Source: Paenibacillus oceani | GTDB taxonomy: Bacteria > Bacillota > Bacilli > Paenibacillales > NBRC-103111 | NCBI RefSeq assembly: GCF_014705615.1 | Contig: NZ_JACXJA010000057.1 | Coordinates: forward strand, 1-54,169 | Direction: 5' to 3' | DNA: 54,169 nt | Part shown: piece by piece, positions 9,160 through 17,446 of the stretch | How the letters are laid out: each line of letters opens with the position of its first letter | Position numbering within the stretch: position 1 is the stretch's first letter | Notes under the pieces: model-generated | Database searches by the model: none | Told to the model about the DNA's origin: nothing | What the model saw: only the letters and a program-made list of their open reading frames with translations | Program-made: the position numbers and the translations under genes

Positions 9160-9409
9160 CTAACGGACACAGCGGTCATTATTACGGTGAATTCAGATCC
9201 ATCTGATTTCTAACGGACATGGATGCAACTATTTGGTGAGAAATGTTACTTTTAGAGGTAGTTCGGAGTAAATAAGCGCTGTGGTGACCGTTACATTTTA
9301 AAAAACTGTTATTTAGCGAAAATAGCGTCACCATGTCCGTTAGAGTATAGTTTAGCTTAAATTCCGGGCTTATCTACGCCCTTAATACGCTGAAGAACAT
9401 AAACATTCT
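9160..9409 (+). repeat. interspersed intergenic repeat, copy A (CTAACGGACA family)
   Basis: The core 9210-9343 is bounded by inverted ends CTAACGGACATGG and CCATGTCCGTTAG. Upstream a further CTAACGGACA unit starts at 9160. It is matched throughout by copy B at 48481-48734, with shared blocks such as TAACGGACATGGATGCAAC and AATAAGCGCTGTGGTGACCG. A tail motif, TGAAGAACATAAACAT (9391-9406), recurs as far as copy B and at 24361-24376. It encodes no transposase. It is either a miniature inverted-repeat element or a dispersed structured repeat. Confidence 0.75.
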
Positions 9410-9509
9410 ATTCTGATCTCTCAAGGACAAACGCCTACAGGCGTCTTTTGACGCTGGCGCTCACCGAGATTTAGAGCCACTCCCACGATATACTTTCTGC
9501 TAAATTAAT

Positions 9510-9552
9510 AAAGACGCCTCGTTCTCTCTTCCAAGAGAGTGGAGGCGTCTTT
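9510..9552 (-). terminator. terminator of the polysaccharide deacetylase gene
   Basis: AAAGACGCCTC and GGAGGCGTCTTT form a long stem with a nested CTCTCTT/AAGAGAG stem. On the minus strand it follows the deacetylase stop by 33 bp; it can also act on plus-strand transcripts. Confidence 0.75.
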
Positions 9553-9584
9553 ACTTAGGTATGCGGACAGTGAGAATACGGCGA

Positions 9585-10391
9585 TTAACGCGCGGAAAGC
9601 TGAACCGTTTGACCGCCGGGAATTTCTACTACATGATTCTCTGCGCTAACCCATACCGAAATCGCCGACGGATTATGAACCCACTCGCAGGAAGCGGACC
9701 AGCGCAGCCGGCCTAGAGCCGTCATATATTCGACGATCTCCGCGTTCGTCGCGTACCAGATGTCCTCCCGTCCTCCGGCGATTTCGCCAAACCGGTCGAC
9801 CAGCTCCCAGTTGTTGTCGTTATCGAATTCGTAGCTGTGGCCCCATACATACAGCAGCAGCATTTTCGAATGCCTCGGCTCCAATGCGACAAACTTCTCG
9901 GCATGCTCCACCATCTGCTTATGGTGGCAAGTCGGGTGCCACTCCAGGAAATTGGCCGGCGTCTCATAGGTGCCGTGGCTTCGGGTCGTGCGCGCATATT
10001 CGATCCCGAGCGACGGCAGCATCGCCGTGACCTTCTCGTTCCACGTGCCGAACGGATAGCTCATTCCTCGGACCGGGTAACCCGCAAGAGCTTCCAATGC
10101 CTCGCGGTCTTTCGTAATCTCGCGGACGATCTGCTCGGGCGGCGCCTGCTCCAGGAACGGATGGCTCACCGTATGAACGGATATTTCATGCCCCGCATAC
10201 AAGGACGCAATCTCCGCGCTGTCCAGCTTGCCCTTGTTGTCCAGAAATCCGGAATTGATATGAAACGTGCCGCGGAGCCCATACTTGTTCATACTCGCTA
10301 CCAGCCGGCGGTCATGGACGACGCCATCATCATAGCTCAACGTTACCGCTTTGATTTTGCCGCCCGGAAAACGGTCATACCGGATACGCAT
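9585..10391 (-). CDS. polysaccharide deacetylase (carbohydrate esterase 4-like)
   Basis: A 268-residue protein of the NodB/CE4 fold. Motif 1 is LSYDDGVVHD (Asp pair), motif 2 is EISVHTVSHPF (His metal ligands of the H-T/S-x-x-H type), and motif 3 is MSYPFGTWNE; a late YVWGHSYEF block supplies further active-site residues. No signal peptide is visible, which is unusual for enzymes that deacetylate wall glycans, so it may act on a cytoplasmic sugar derivative or be exported by another route. A strong AGGAGAG lies upstream of the ATG. Monocistronic. Confidence 0.85.
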   Translation of the reverse strand: MRIRYDRFPGGKIKAVTLSYDDGVVHDRRLVASMNKYGLRGTFHINSGFLDNKGKLDSAEIASLYAGHEISVHTVSHPFLEQAPPEQIVREITKDREALEALAGYPVRGMSYPFGTWNEKVTAMLPSLGIEYARTTRSHGTYETPANFLEWHPTCHHKQMVEHAEKFVALEPRHSKMLLLYVWGHSYEFDNDNNWELVDRFGEIAGGREDIWYATNAEIVEYMTALGRLRWSASCEWVHNPSAISVWVSAENHVVEIPGGQTVQLSAR

Positions 10392-10581
10392 CCCACTTCT
10401 CTCCTATTCAGCGGACGATCTATGAATTCTAACTAACCTCTATGAAATTGAACGATGATTTGGAGGCCCATCCATCCGTATCGGATGATTTTCTGTAAAG
10501 GCCTTCTATTCGGTTCGCTTATTCTTAGGAGTAATGGGTTCAATTCCTATAACGAAACCTTACTGCATTCCCCAGGTGAGG

Positions 10582-11229
10582 TCAACCCTTCACTCTCGCT
10601 ATACACAACCCGTCATACGCAGGGAGAATCGTCCCTTCCAGACGCGGATCGGTCGCCATCCGTTTATTGAACTCGCGCACGACCTGGACCGAGTTGCCTT
10701 TGGCGGCCGGGTCCATCGTCTTGCCGTGCAGCAGGGCGTTGTCGCCGACGATCAGAGCGCCGGGATTCGCCAGCCGGATCGCCCACTCGAGGTAGTTGAC
10801 ATAATTTCCTTTATCCGCATCGATAAAGAAGAAATCGAACTTCTCGCCCTCCTCGCCGAGCTTCTCCAGAGTTGGCAGCGCCTCTCCGATCCGGTATTCG
10901 ACGATCGTTCCGAGACCCGCCGCCTCTACGTTGGCCCGGGCGACAGCCGCGAACTCCTCCTTCAGCTCGAGCGAAACCAGCTTGCCTTCCCCGTTCAGAC
11001 CGCGCGCCAGACAAATTCCACTGTATCCCCCGAGCGCGCCGATCTCCAGCAGCCGCTTGGCACCGGTCATTCCGACGAGCAGCGTCAGCAGCCTGCCGTA
11101 CCCGGGCGCAACCGATATTTCGGGCATGCCGTTATCGGCGATCGACTGCCTCACCCGCTCGAGATCGGCATCCTTCTCATACAAAGATTCGACGTACAAA
11201 TCCGCCGTCTGAAAATATCGTTCCTCCAT
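10582..11229 (-). CDS. SAM-dependent O-methyltransferase (caffeoyl-CoA OMT-like)
   Basis: A 215-residue class I methyltransferase. Motif I is LLEIGALGGYSGICLARGL near residue 60; FFIDADKGNYVNYLEWA near residue 135 supplies the metal-binding Asp typical of the cation-dependent COMT-like family (B. subtilis YrrM group). It probably methylates a small catechol-type or related compound; the true substrate is unknown. It stands alone, downstream of no recognised partner. Confidence 0.85.
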   Translation of the reverse strand: MEERYFQTADLYVESLYEKDADLERVRQSIADNGMPEISVAPGYGRLLTLLVGMTGAKRLLEIGALGGYSGICLARGLNGEGKLVSLELKEEFAAVARANVEAAGLGTIVEYRIGEALPTLEKLGEEGEKFDFFFIDADKGNYVNYLEWAIRLANPGALIVGDNALLHGKTMDPAAKGNSVQVVREFNKRMATDPRLEGTILPAYDGLCIARVKG

Positions 11230-11431
11230 AACCGTTCCTCCCGTTCCCGCCCGAAAGCGCGTTTGTGTACTTCCGGCGTTTCGCCTATACTTAATTCTGA
11301 ATCCGTTACATGGTCCGGGCTCGTTTACTGAATCCGTGTTCTTTTTTACGGTTTCATGATTATTGTAAGATTTTACGGGAATGGCTGCAATCGAAATGCG
11401 GAACTACCGGGAAAATGGAGTGAACCTATAA

Positions 11432-12571
11432 GTGGATACGAAAATTGAACTGATTGCAACCTCTCCGATGGGGCTGGAAGCGGTCGTCGCCCGCGAAGTC
11501 CGGGAGCTTGGGTACAACGAAGTCAAGGTAGAGAACGGGAAAGTACTATTTCTGGCGGACAAGTCGGCGATCGCGAGAGCGAATCTGTGGCTGCGCACAG
11601 CCGACCGGGTGCTGGTAAAGATGGGAGAATTCCCGGCCACCACGTTTGACGAGCTGTTCGAGGGCGTCAAAGCGTTGCCTTGGCCGGACTGGATTCCGGA
11701 GGACGCCGAGTTCCCCGTCGAAGGCCGCTCCCACAAATCGCAATTGTCGAGCGTTCCCGCCTGCCAAGGTATCGTCAAAAAAGCAGTTGTAGAAAAAATG
11801 AAGCAGCGCTATGCGACCGAATGGTTCCGGGAAGAAGGTCCGCGTTACGTGATCGAAGTAGCGCTGCTTAACGATATGGCAACCATCACGATCGATACGA
11901 CCGGACCGGGGCTGCATAAACGGGGATACCGCAAGCTCATCACCGAAGCGCCTCTGAAGGAAACGATGGCCGCTGCCATGGTGCTGCTTAGCCGCTGGCG
12001 GGCGGAACGGCCGCTGATCGATCCGTTCTGCGGCTCGGGGACGATCCCGATCGAAGCCGCCATGATCGCCTGGAATATCGCTCCGGGACTTCGGCGCGAA
12101 TTCCCAGCCGAAGCGTGGCCGACGCTGGACCCGGCGATCTGGGAACAGGCGCGTGAAGAGGCGTACGATCTGGTGCGCGACGACGAACCGCTCGATATTA
12201 TCGGCTCCGACATCGATCCGGCCGCCATCGAGGTCGCGAAAGCCAACGCCAAAAAAGCCGGGCTGTCCGGGGAGCTGAAATTCCACGAAGAGCCGGTCGC
12301 CAAGCTATGGCCGCAGAGCGACTACGGCTGTATCATTACGAATCCGCCGTATGGGGAGCGGATCGGCACGAGCGATGAGGTGGAGAAGGCGATTCGTCAG
12401 CTCGGTACCGTTTTCGAAAAACTGCCGACTTGGTCGTTATTCGCCCTTAGTCCGAGCAAGCAGTTCGAGCATTACTTCGGACGAGCCTCCGATAAGAAAC
12501 GGAAGCTGTTTAACGGCCGGATCGAGTGTCAGCTGCTGCAATATTTGGGTCCTCTGCCTCCGAGGCGCTAG
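11432..12571 (+). CDS. rlmL: THUMP-domain 23S rRNA guanine-N2 methyltransferase (RlmL/YpsC-like)
   Basis: A 379-residue enzyme. Residues about 45-155 are a THUMP RNA-binding domain and about 160-375 a Rossmann methyltransferase domain, with LIDPFCGSGTIPIEAAM (SAM-binding) and the catalytic NPPYGERIG motif characteristic of N2-guanine methylation. The length matches YpsC rather than the longer enterobacterial fusion RlmKL. It starts with GTG, with a GGAG 16 bp and weaker purines closer. It likely acts on 23S rRNA in the cytoplasm. Confidence 0.85.
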   Translation: MDTKIELIATSPMGLEAVVAREVRELGYNEVKVENGKVLFLADKSAIARANLWLRTADRVLVKMGEFPATTFDELFEGVKALPWPDWIPEDAEFPVEGRSHKSQLSSVPACQGIVKKAVVEKMKQRYATEWFREEGPRYVIEVALLNDMATITIDTTGPGLHKRGYRKLITEAPLKETMAAAMVLLSRWRAERPLIDPFCGSGTIPIEAAMIAWNIAPGLRREFPAEAWPTLDPAIWEQAREEAYDLVRDDEPLDIIGSDIDPAAIEVAKANAKKAGLSGELKFHEEPVAKLWPQSDYGCIITNPPYGERIGTSDEVEKAIRQLGTVFEKLPTWSLFALSPSKQFEHYFGRASDKKRKLFNGRIECQLLQYLGPLPPRR

Positions 12572-12646
12572 CTGCCGGAAGCGTACCGGGCGAGTGCCCT
12601 CTTCCCTGCTTGTTGCATATGATGGATCATATCGCTATAAGTGCGA

Positions 12647-12791
12647 GTTCAAAAAGTCCGGTTTTCAGCACCGAGAAGATGGGATGAAACCTGGAAATGA
12701 GGAGCGGAGCGTAGTGGGTGCTTTTGCGAGCACCGGAAGTTCCGGCTGAATTCCGTATTCGATGTCGGAGTGGGCTTTTTGAACAACCTCT
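12647..12791 (+). repeat. structured repeat with inverted ends GTTCAAAAAG(T/C)CC
   Basis: The 138-bp core is bounded by GTTCAAAAAGTCC (12647-12659) and GGGCTTTTTGAAC (12772-12784). Inside are hairpins GTGCT-TTTGCG-AGCAC and CCGGAA-GTTCCGG. Its last 22 bp (12770-12791) are exactly repeated, inverted, at 53587-53608. It has no open frame of note and ends 19 bp before the start codon of the repeat-protein gene at 12811, so it is part of that gene's leader. Confidence 0.65.
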
Positions 12792-12810
12792 ACAAGAAGG
12801 GAAGAGAGGC

Positions 12811-13182
12811 ATGAGTCAGGTAGAGCAGCAAGCCACGAATGCGGCGGTTCATGGAACCGGCAGCGGAACGCCGGATTCCAGACCGCCTGCCGTGAACCCT
12901 CACGGCGGATATCACGGCGGATATCACGGGGGATACCACGGCGGGTATCCTGGCGGTTACCACGGAGGATACCACCCTTGGAACTTTACACCGGTCGTCC
13001 TGCCCGTTCCATACCCATATCCTTATCAGCCTTATCCGTACCCGCCTACCCCGTATTCGCCCTATCCGTACAACGGATATCCGTATCCCGGCTACCCGTA
13101 CATCCCGAATCCGATCCAGGTGTACCGGATTCCTTGCGATCCGCCGGCTGACCCGAACGGATCATTGCACCGAATCGGCTGA
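12811..13182 (+). CDS. Gly/His/Tyr- and Pro/Tyr-repeat protein
   Basis: A 123-residue low-complexity protein. Residues 28-55 are six tandem H/P-GGY repeats and residues about 66-110 are Pro-Tyr-rich (YPYPYQPYPYP). The C-terminal part has one Cys and a VYRIPCDPPADP stretch. There is no signal peptide or membrane segment. Such tyrosine- and glycine-rich proteins in endospore formers are often spore coat or exosporium components (inference); the His repeats could also bind metal. The ATG at 12811 follows GGGAAGAGAGG. The gene is bounded by the structured repeat upstream and a terminator downstream. Confidence 0.75.
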   Translation: MSQVEQQATNAAVHGTGSGTPDSRPPAVNPHGGYHGGYHGGYHGGYPGGYHGGYHPWNFTPVVLPVPYPYPYQPYPYPPTPYSPYPYNGYPYPGYPYIPNPIQVYRIPCDPPADPNGSLHRIG

Positions 13183-13191
13183 TGCCCAAAG

Positions 13192-13227
13192 AAGCGGTCC
13201 CCTTGTTGACAAGGAGCCGCTTTTTTT
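13192..13227 (+). terminator. terminator of the repeat-protein gene
   Basis: AGCGG.CCCCTTG and CAAGG.GCCGCT pair around a TTGA loop, followed by seven T. Ten bases after the stop codon. Confidence 0.8.
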
Positions 13228-13278
13228 GTGGATTCCGGGCAGCGGTGCGGCGACACAAAACATACGTCCATGCCCCAT

Positions 13279-14718
13279 CTATGGAGCAAACGACTCCCGC
13301 GTCCGCTCTTCCGCAAACCGTTCCAGCAAGCCCAGCTGGTCCGCCAGCTGCAGCACCGTATAGCGGCTGCGTACTTCCTTGGCAACCCGCAGCGCGTCAG
13401 ACAACTCCTGCCGGGCAACTCCGATCTCGCGCGGCCCCGCAGGGGCGCCGGCATCGCGAAGCAGCGCTTTGAGGTCGGGTACGAGTCCGAGCAGCGTCCG
13501 AAGCTTCGGCTTCAGCTCCGGCCAGCCCCGGACAAGCCTGTTCATGCGGACGTCCAGCTCTGGCTGGCTCAAAAGCAGGCTGCGGTTCTCAGTGATCATT
13601 TCCTCGGCCAGAGGACCGTAACAGCGCCGCAGGTTCGTTTCCCACTCGGCGATTTGGACCGCGTCCTTTTCAGTCATGTTCCACTCGCCCATATCCGCTT
13701 CCAGAAGCTCGGCGTACAGCCGGGCGATCAGCGGCGTGGCGGCGCCTACCTTGATCCCGTGCAGCTCCGGGCGGTGACCGGCGGCAAAGTGAAGCATCTC
13801 CCAATAGTGGGAGATATGATGCTCCGCACCCGAGGCCGGGCGGGAATTGCCAATCATCTGCATGGCGATGCCCGACAGGACAAGCCCTTCCATCAGTTTC
13901 TTGATCCCAGGCACCCCGCCGGTGCGAATCGCGGTCACCTCGCTCGCCACGTTCGTCAAGGCGCGAGTCATTAATTCCGCCGTCACTTCGCAGTAATGCT
14001 CTTCCTCGACGACCGCGGCCAGCAGCCAGTCGCACAGAGCGGTTATTTTCGCCGCCATGTCCCCGACTCCGGCCGCGATCATCGCCGGGGGCGCGCACCG
14101 GATCACGTCCAGATCGCCGATGATCGCCAGCGGAGATTGCAAGCTATACGTTTTCTTGTATCCGTTCACCAGAATCGGCGACCCGGTCGAGGCGTATCCG
14201 TCCATCGAAGGCGCCGTGGCGACGACCAGATACGGAATTCCGGCTTTGCAGCTGACGAATCTGGCAATGTCGTTAATCGTGCCCGACCCGACGGCGATCA
14301 TAAATTCCGTGTCCTTCTCAAGCTCGATCAACGCCCGTACCAGTGCGGTCTCATCGGCATACAACTGGTCCTCCGGAAATACGCAAAGCGAAACGTCAAA
14401 TCCGCTGCTGCCCAATTGTCCGGCCAGCTCATCGCCCGCTGCTGCGAAGGAAGCCGGATCGGCGATCAGGAGCGCCTTCGTGCCGAGCCCCATTTGACGG
14501 ATCGTATCCGGGACTTTGCGCAGCGCCCCTTGCTCGAGAATAAGCCGTTCGATCTCGACGCGGTGAGTCCGGCCGCACGTACAGGCGAACTCGATTCCGG
14601 TCAGCCGTTCGACATCGCTCTGCAGAACCGACTCGGCCGTTACGGTTGTTATAGATCTCCGCTCTATCATATCCAGGTAAACGCCTCTTTTCGTTGATGT
14701 TGGGTGATCCAGGTCCAA
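13279..14718 (-). CDS. egsA: sn-glycerol-1-phosphate dehydrogenase (AraM/EgsA family)
   Basis: A 479-residue NAD(P)-dependent enzyme reducing dihydroxyacetone phosphate to glycerol-1-phosphate, the precursor of archaeal-type and Bacillus heptaprenylglyceryl ether lipids. Seen: nucleotide-binding IAVGSGTINDIARF, ATAPSMDGYAS, and the metal-binding GVGDMAAK aspartate plus later His positions (ASGAEHHISHYWEM). Before the catalytic core is a roughly 60-residue leader with CTCGRTH, matching the Cys-containing N-terminus of longer Paenibacillus forms. The start chosen is TTG with AAGGA seven bases upstream; ATG at 14670 is an alternative. It is alone, without pcrB nearby. Confidence 0.85.
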   Translation of the reverse strand: MDLDHPTSTKRGVYLDMIERRSITTVTAESVLQSDVERLTGIEFACTCGRTHRVEIERLILEQGALRKVPDTIRQMGLGTKALLIADPASFAAAGDELAGQLGSSGFDVSLCVFPEDQLYADETALVRALIELEKDTEFMIAVGSGTINDIARFVSCKAGIPYLVVATAPSMDGYASTGSPILVNGYKKTYSLQSPLAIIGDLDVIRCAPPAMIAAGVGDMAAKITALCDWLLAAVVEEEHYCEVTAELMTRALTNVASEVTAIRTGGVPGIKKLMEGLVLSGIAMQMIGNSRPASGAEHHISHYWEMLHFAAGHRPELHGIKVGAATPLIARLYAELLEADMGEWNMTEKDAVQIAEWETNLRRCYGPLAEEMITENRSLLLSQPELDVRMNRLVRGWPELKPKLRTLLGLVPDLKALLRDAGAPAGPREIGVARQELSDALRVAKEVRSRYTVLQLADQLGLLERFAEERTRESFAP

Positions 14719-14852
14719 ATAGGTTTCCTTCCATTATGTGCGGTTGCGGCTCCGGTTACAAGTCCTCGTCCAAACAGGCGGTGGCCGTGCCGGCAGCTTC
14801 CACGAGTATCCGTTCCCCAGCCCTCTTCGTCTGCCGGAAGCCGCTCATCAAA

Positions 14853-14906
14853 GAAACAAAAGAGCCCGCCGCCCCACAACCGTGGTTTGGTGAGCTCCGA
14901 CTCTTT
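14853..14906 (-). terminator. possible terminator after the DHH gene
   Basis: On the minus strand AAAGAGTC pairs with GGCTCTTT around a loop that itself contains CCAC/GTGG, then a T-rich run. It sits 37 bp beyond the DHH stop codon. Confidence 0.5.
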
Positions 14907-14942
14907 ACTCTATCCTTTACCCTACCCGTCTCTTTACTGCTC

Positions 14943-15860
14943 CTACCCGTCCCGATTCATCGCGGCAACGAGCTGTTCGAGCACTGCATCCGCCGTAGCG
15001 TACTCGACTTGACAAGTCCCCGCAGCCGCATGCCCTCCGCCGCCATAGGTCAGCATCAGCGATCCGACGTCGGTCTTCGCCCCGCGGTTTACGATGCTGT
15101 GGCCGCAGGCAAAGACGCAGTTTTGCTTATTTTTCCCGTCAACGATCCAGATCGAGATGTTCTGCTCCGGATAAAGCGCATAAATCATGAAACGGTTGCC
15201 CGGATATATGGTCTCCACGCCGCGCAGATCGGTGATGATCACATTCCCTTCCGTGTGCGTATGAGCGGCCAGCATCGTCCGATACGGGGCATTCAGCTCG
15301 AAATACCGCTTCACGCGCTCCTGAACGTCGGGGAGCTGCATCACTTCGTCCACCGTCTTCGTCATGCAATGCTCGACCAGATCCTCCATCAGCTGGTAGT
15401 TGCTGATCCGGTAATCGCGGTAACGGCCGAGGCCGGTACGGGCGTCCATAAGGAAGGATAGCAGATCCCAGCCGCGCGGGTTCAAGATGTCGTCCTTGCT
15501 GAATTGGGCGGAGTCGGCCTTGTCCACGCCCTTCATAATATCGTCAAGCTCCGGCCCGAACTTCTCGCGCCCTCCGAAATAATCGTAAACGACGCGGGCC
15601 GCGCTTGGAGCGATACGGGTTTCCCCCTGATATACGATGTCCTGTCCGTTGCGCTTCAGCTCGCTGGAATGGTGGTCGAACCACAACCCGCATCCTGGCA
15701 CATAAGGCACATTTGCCAAAATATCGTTCTCGTTTACCTCGATCAAGCCGTCCTGCATATCTTTCGGATGGACAAACTTCATTCCGTCGATCATTCCGAG
15801 CTTCCGGAACAACATGGCGCATACGAGTCCGTCAAAATCCGACCTGGTTATGAGTCTCAT
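14943..15860 (-). CDS. DHH-family phosphoesterase
   Basis: A 305-residue cytoplasmic phosphodiesterase-type protein. Motif I ITRSDFDGLVCA, the namesake LWFDHHSSE near residue 65 and the C-terminal DHHA1 motif GGGGHAAAG near residue 277 are all intact. Family members hydrolyse oligoribonucleotides, cyclic dinucleotide products or polyphosphate; which applies here cannot be told. Start ATG. It lies beside, but is not clearly cotranscribed with, egsA. Confidence 0.87.
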   Translation of the reverse strand: MRLITRSDFDGLVCAMLFRKLGMIDGMKFVHPKDMQDGLIEVNENDILANVPYVPGCGLWFDHHSSELKRNGQDIVYQGETRIAPSAARVVYDYFGGREKFGPELDDIMKGVDKADSAQFSKDDILNPRGWDLLSFLMDARTGLGRYRDYRISNYQLMEDLVEHCMTKTVDEVMQLPDVQERVKRYFELNAPYRTMLAAHTHTEGNVIITDLRGVETIYPGNRFMIYALYPEQNISIWIVDGKNKQNCVFACGHSIVNRGAKTDVGSLMLTYGGGGHAAAGTCQVEYATADAVLEQLVAAMNRDG

Positions 15861-15968
15861 CGTGTTCTCCCTCTCCTATGTATAGTTCTTATGGACTACT
15901 ACATTCGCGAAAGCATGTCTTTTTTCCTTCAACGCACATGCTTGTTTTCCGGGTTTTACGAGAATAAC

Positions 15969-16006
15969 AAAAAAGACGCCCCATCCCCATAAGGACAGAG
16001 CGCCTT
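15969..16006 (-). terminator. terminator of the pyruvate dehydrogenase operon
   Basis: On the minus strand a 14-16-bp stem with several G-T pairs (AAGGCGCTCTGTCC with GGGGATGGGGCGTC) is followed by TTTTTT. It starts 23 bp after the lpd stop. Confidence 0.75.
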
Positions 16007-16029
16007 GCATCATGTGCTGCTGTATAGCT

Positions 16030-17442
16030 TTACTTCACGATCATATGGATCGGATGGCCAAGCGCGCCCTCCGAAGCATCCATTACGATCTCGCCCAGCG
16101 TCGGGTGAGCGTGGATCGTTAGCGAGATGTCTTCGATCGTGGCGCCCATCTCGATGGCGAGCGCCAGCTCGGCAATCAGGTTGGACGCTTCCGCGCCCAC
16201 GATTTGAGCTCCGATCAAGAGCCCCGTGTCTTTGTCGCCGACCAGCTTGACGAAGCCTTCGTTAGCGCCGATCGATTGCGCGCGTCCGTTCGCGCCGTAG
16301 CTGAAGCGTCCGGAGAAGACGTTGACGCCTTTCTCTTTCGCTTCGGTTTCGCTGAGGCCTACGCTGGCGATCTCCGGCTCGGAGAAGACGACTGCAGGAA
16401 TCGCTTTGTAGTCGACTGCGCTCGCTTGTCCGGCGATCGCTTCCGCCGCTACTTTCGCTTCGTAGCTCGCTTTGTGAGCCAGCGCCGGACCCGGCACGAC
16501 GTCGCCGATCGCGAAGATCGCAGGAACGCTCGTACGGCCCTGGCTGTCGACCTCGATAATGCCGCGGTCGCTCATCTTCACGCCGATCGCCTGCAAGCCG
16601 AGCTCGTCGGTATTCGGCGTGCGGCCCACCGTTACGAGAACGTAATCTGCCGTAACCTGCTTCTCTTCGCCGCCAACCGTATACGTAACCGTTACGTCCG
16701 AGTCCGTCTGCTTCGCTTCTTTGGCGAGCGCCTCGTTCACAACATCCACGTTCGACTTCTTCAGGCTGCGTCCCACATAACGGGACAGCTCCTTCTCGAA
16801 GCCCGGCAGGATCGTATCCGAGCCTTCCAGTACGGTGACTTTCGTGCCAAGCTTGGCGAACGTCTGACCGAGCTCGATCCCGATATAGCCGCCGCCGATA
16901 ACGATCAGGCTGTTCGGAATTTCGCTGAGGTTCAGAGCTTCCGTCGAGGACATAATCCGTTTGCCGAACGGGAAAGCTTTCAGCTCGACCGGACGGGAAC
17001 CTGTCGCGATAATGCAGTTGTTGAACTTATATTGCGTCGAGTCGCTTTCGGTAGCGACACTGACAACCGAATCGCTGACGAAAAACGCTTCGCCGGTTAC
17101 AAATTGCACTTTGTTGCCTTTCAGCAAGGAACCGACTCCGCCGCTTTGCTTTTTGACGATGCCGTTTTTCCATTCCTGCACCTTCGCCCAATCGACTTTT
17201 ACGTCGCCGACGTTAATGCCGTATTCGGACCCTTGCAGCGCCGACTCGTAGCGGTGAGCCGCGGAGATCAACGCTTTCGAAGGGATACAGCCGCGGTTGA
17301 GGCAGACGCCGCCGATTTCGGCTTTGTCCACGCATACGACCGATTTGCCCAATTGTGCCGCTCGGATGGCTGCTACGTAACCGCCCGGGCCGGAACCGAT
17401 AACCAGCACGTCAATATCTACAGTAAGCGTTCCGACTACCAT
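16030..17442 (-). CDS. pdhD: dihydrolipoyl dehydrogenase (E3)
   Basis: A 470-residue flavoprotein that reoxidises dihydrolipoyl groups on E2, passing electrons to NAD. Seen: FAD site VIGSGPGGYVAA near residue 14, the redox pair Cys47 and Cys52 in GGVCLNRGCIPS, the NAD site VIGGGYIGIE, ATGSRP, and the C-terminal HAHPTLGE that supplies the catalytic His-Glu. Its GGAGGTG overlaps the pdhC stop codon, four bases before its ATG, showing translational coupling. Last gene of the pdh operon. Confidence 0.95.
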   Translation of the reverse strand: MVVGTLTVDIDVLVIGSGPGGYVAAIRAAQLGKSVVCVDKAEIGGVCLNRGCIPSKALISAAHRYESALQGSEYGINVGDVKVDWAKVQEWKNGIVKKQSGGVGSLLKGNKVQFVTGEAFFVSDSVVSVATESDSTQYKFNNCIIATGSRPVELKAFPFGKRIMSSTEALNLSEIPNSLIVIGGGYIGIELGQTFAKLGTKVTVLEGSDTILPGFEKELSRYVGRSLKKSNVDVVNEALAKEAKQTDSDVTVTYTVGGEEKQVTADYVLVTVGRTPNTDELGLQAIGVKMSDRGIIEVDSQGRTSVPAIFAIGDVVPGPALAHKASYEAKVAAEAIAGQASAVDYKAIPAVVFSEPEIASVGLSETEAKEKGVNVFSGRFSYGANGRAQSIGANEGFVKLVGDKDTGLLIGAQIVGAEASNLIAELALAIEMGATIEDISLTIHAHPTLGEIVMDASEGALGHPIHMIVK

Positions 17443-17446
17443 GCGC

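Larger units (their letters stand above)
9125..9584. other. 460-bp intergenic region between convergent genes
   Basis: This gap holds an interspersed repeat copy (9160-9409), a short hairpin AAACGCC-TACA-GGCG at about 9425-9440, and the strong terminator at 9510-9552. I see no open frame with coding character. Confidence 0.6.

Noticed and set aside
10525-10560. A tRNA-like T arm (ATGGGTTCAATTCCTAT) in the gap before the O-methyltransferase gene
   Set aside because: No acceptor stem, anticodon arm or CCA end can be built around it on either strand.
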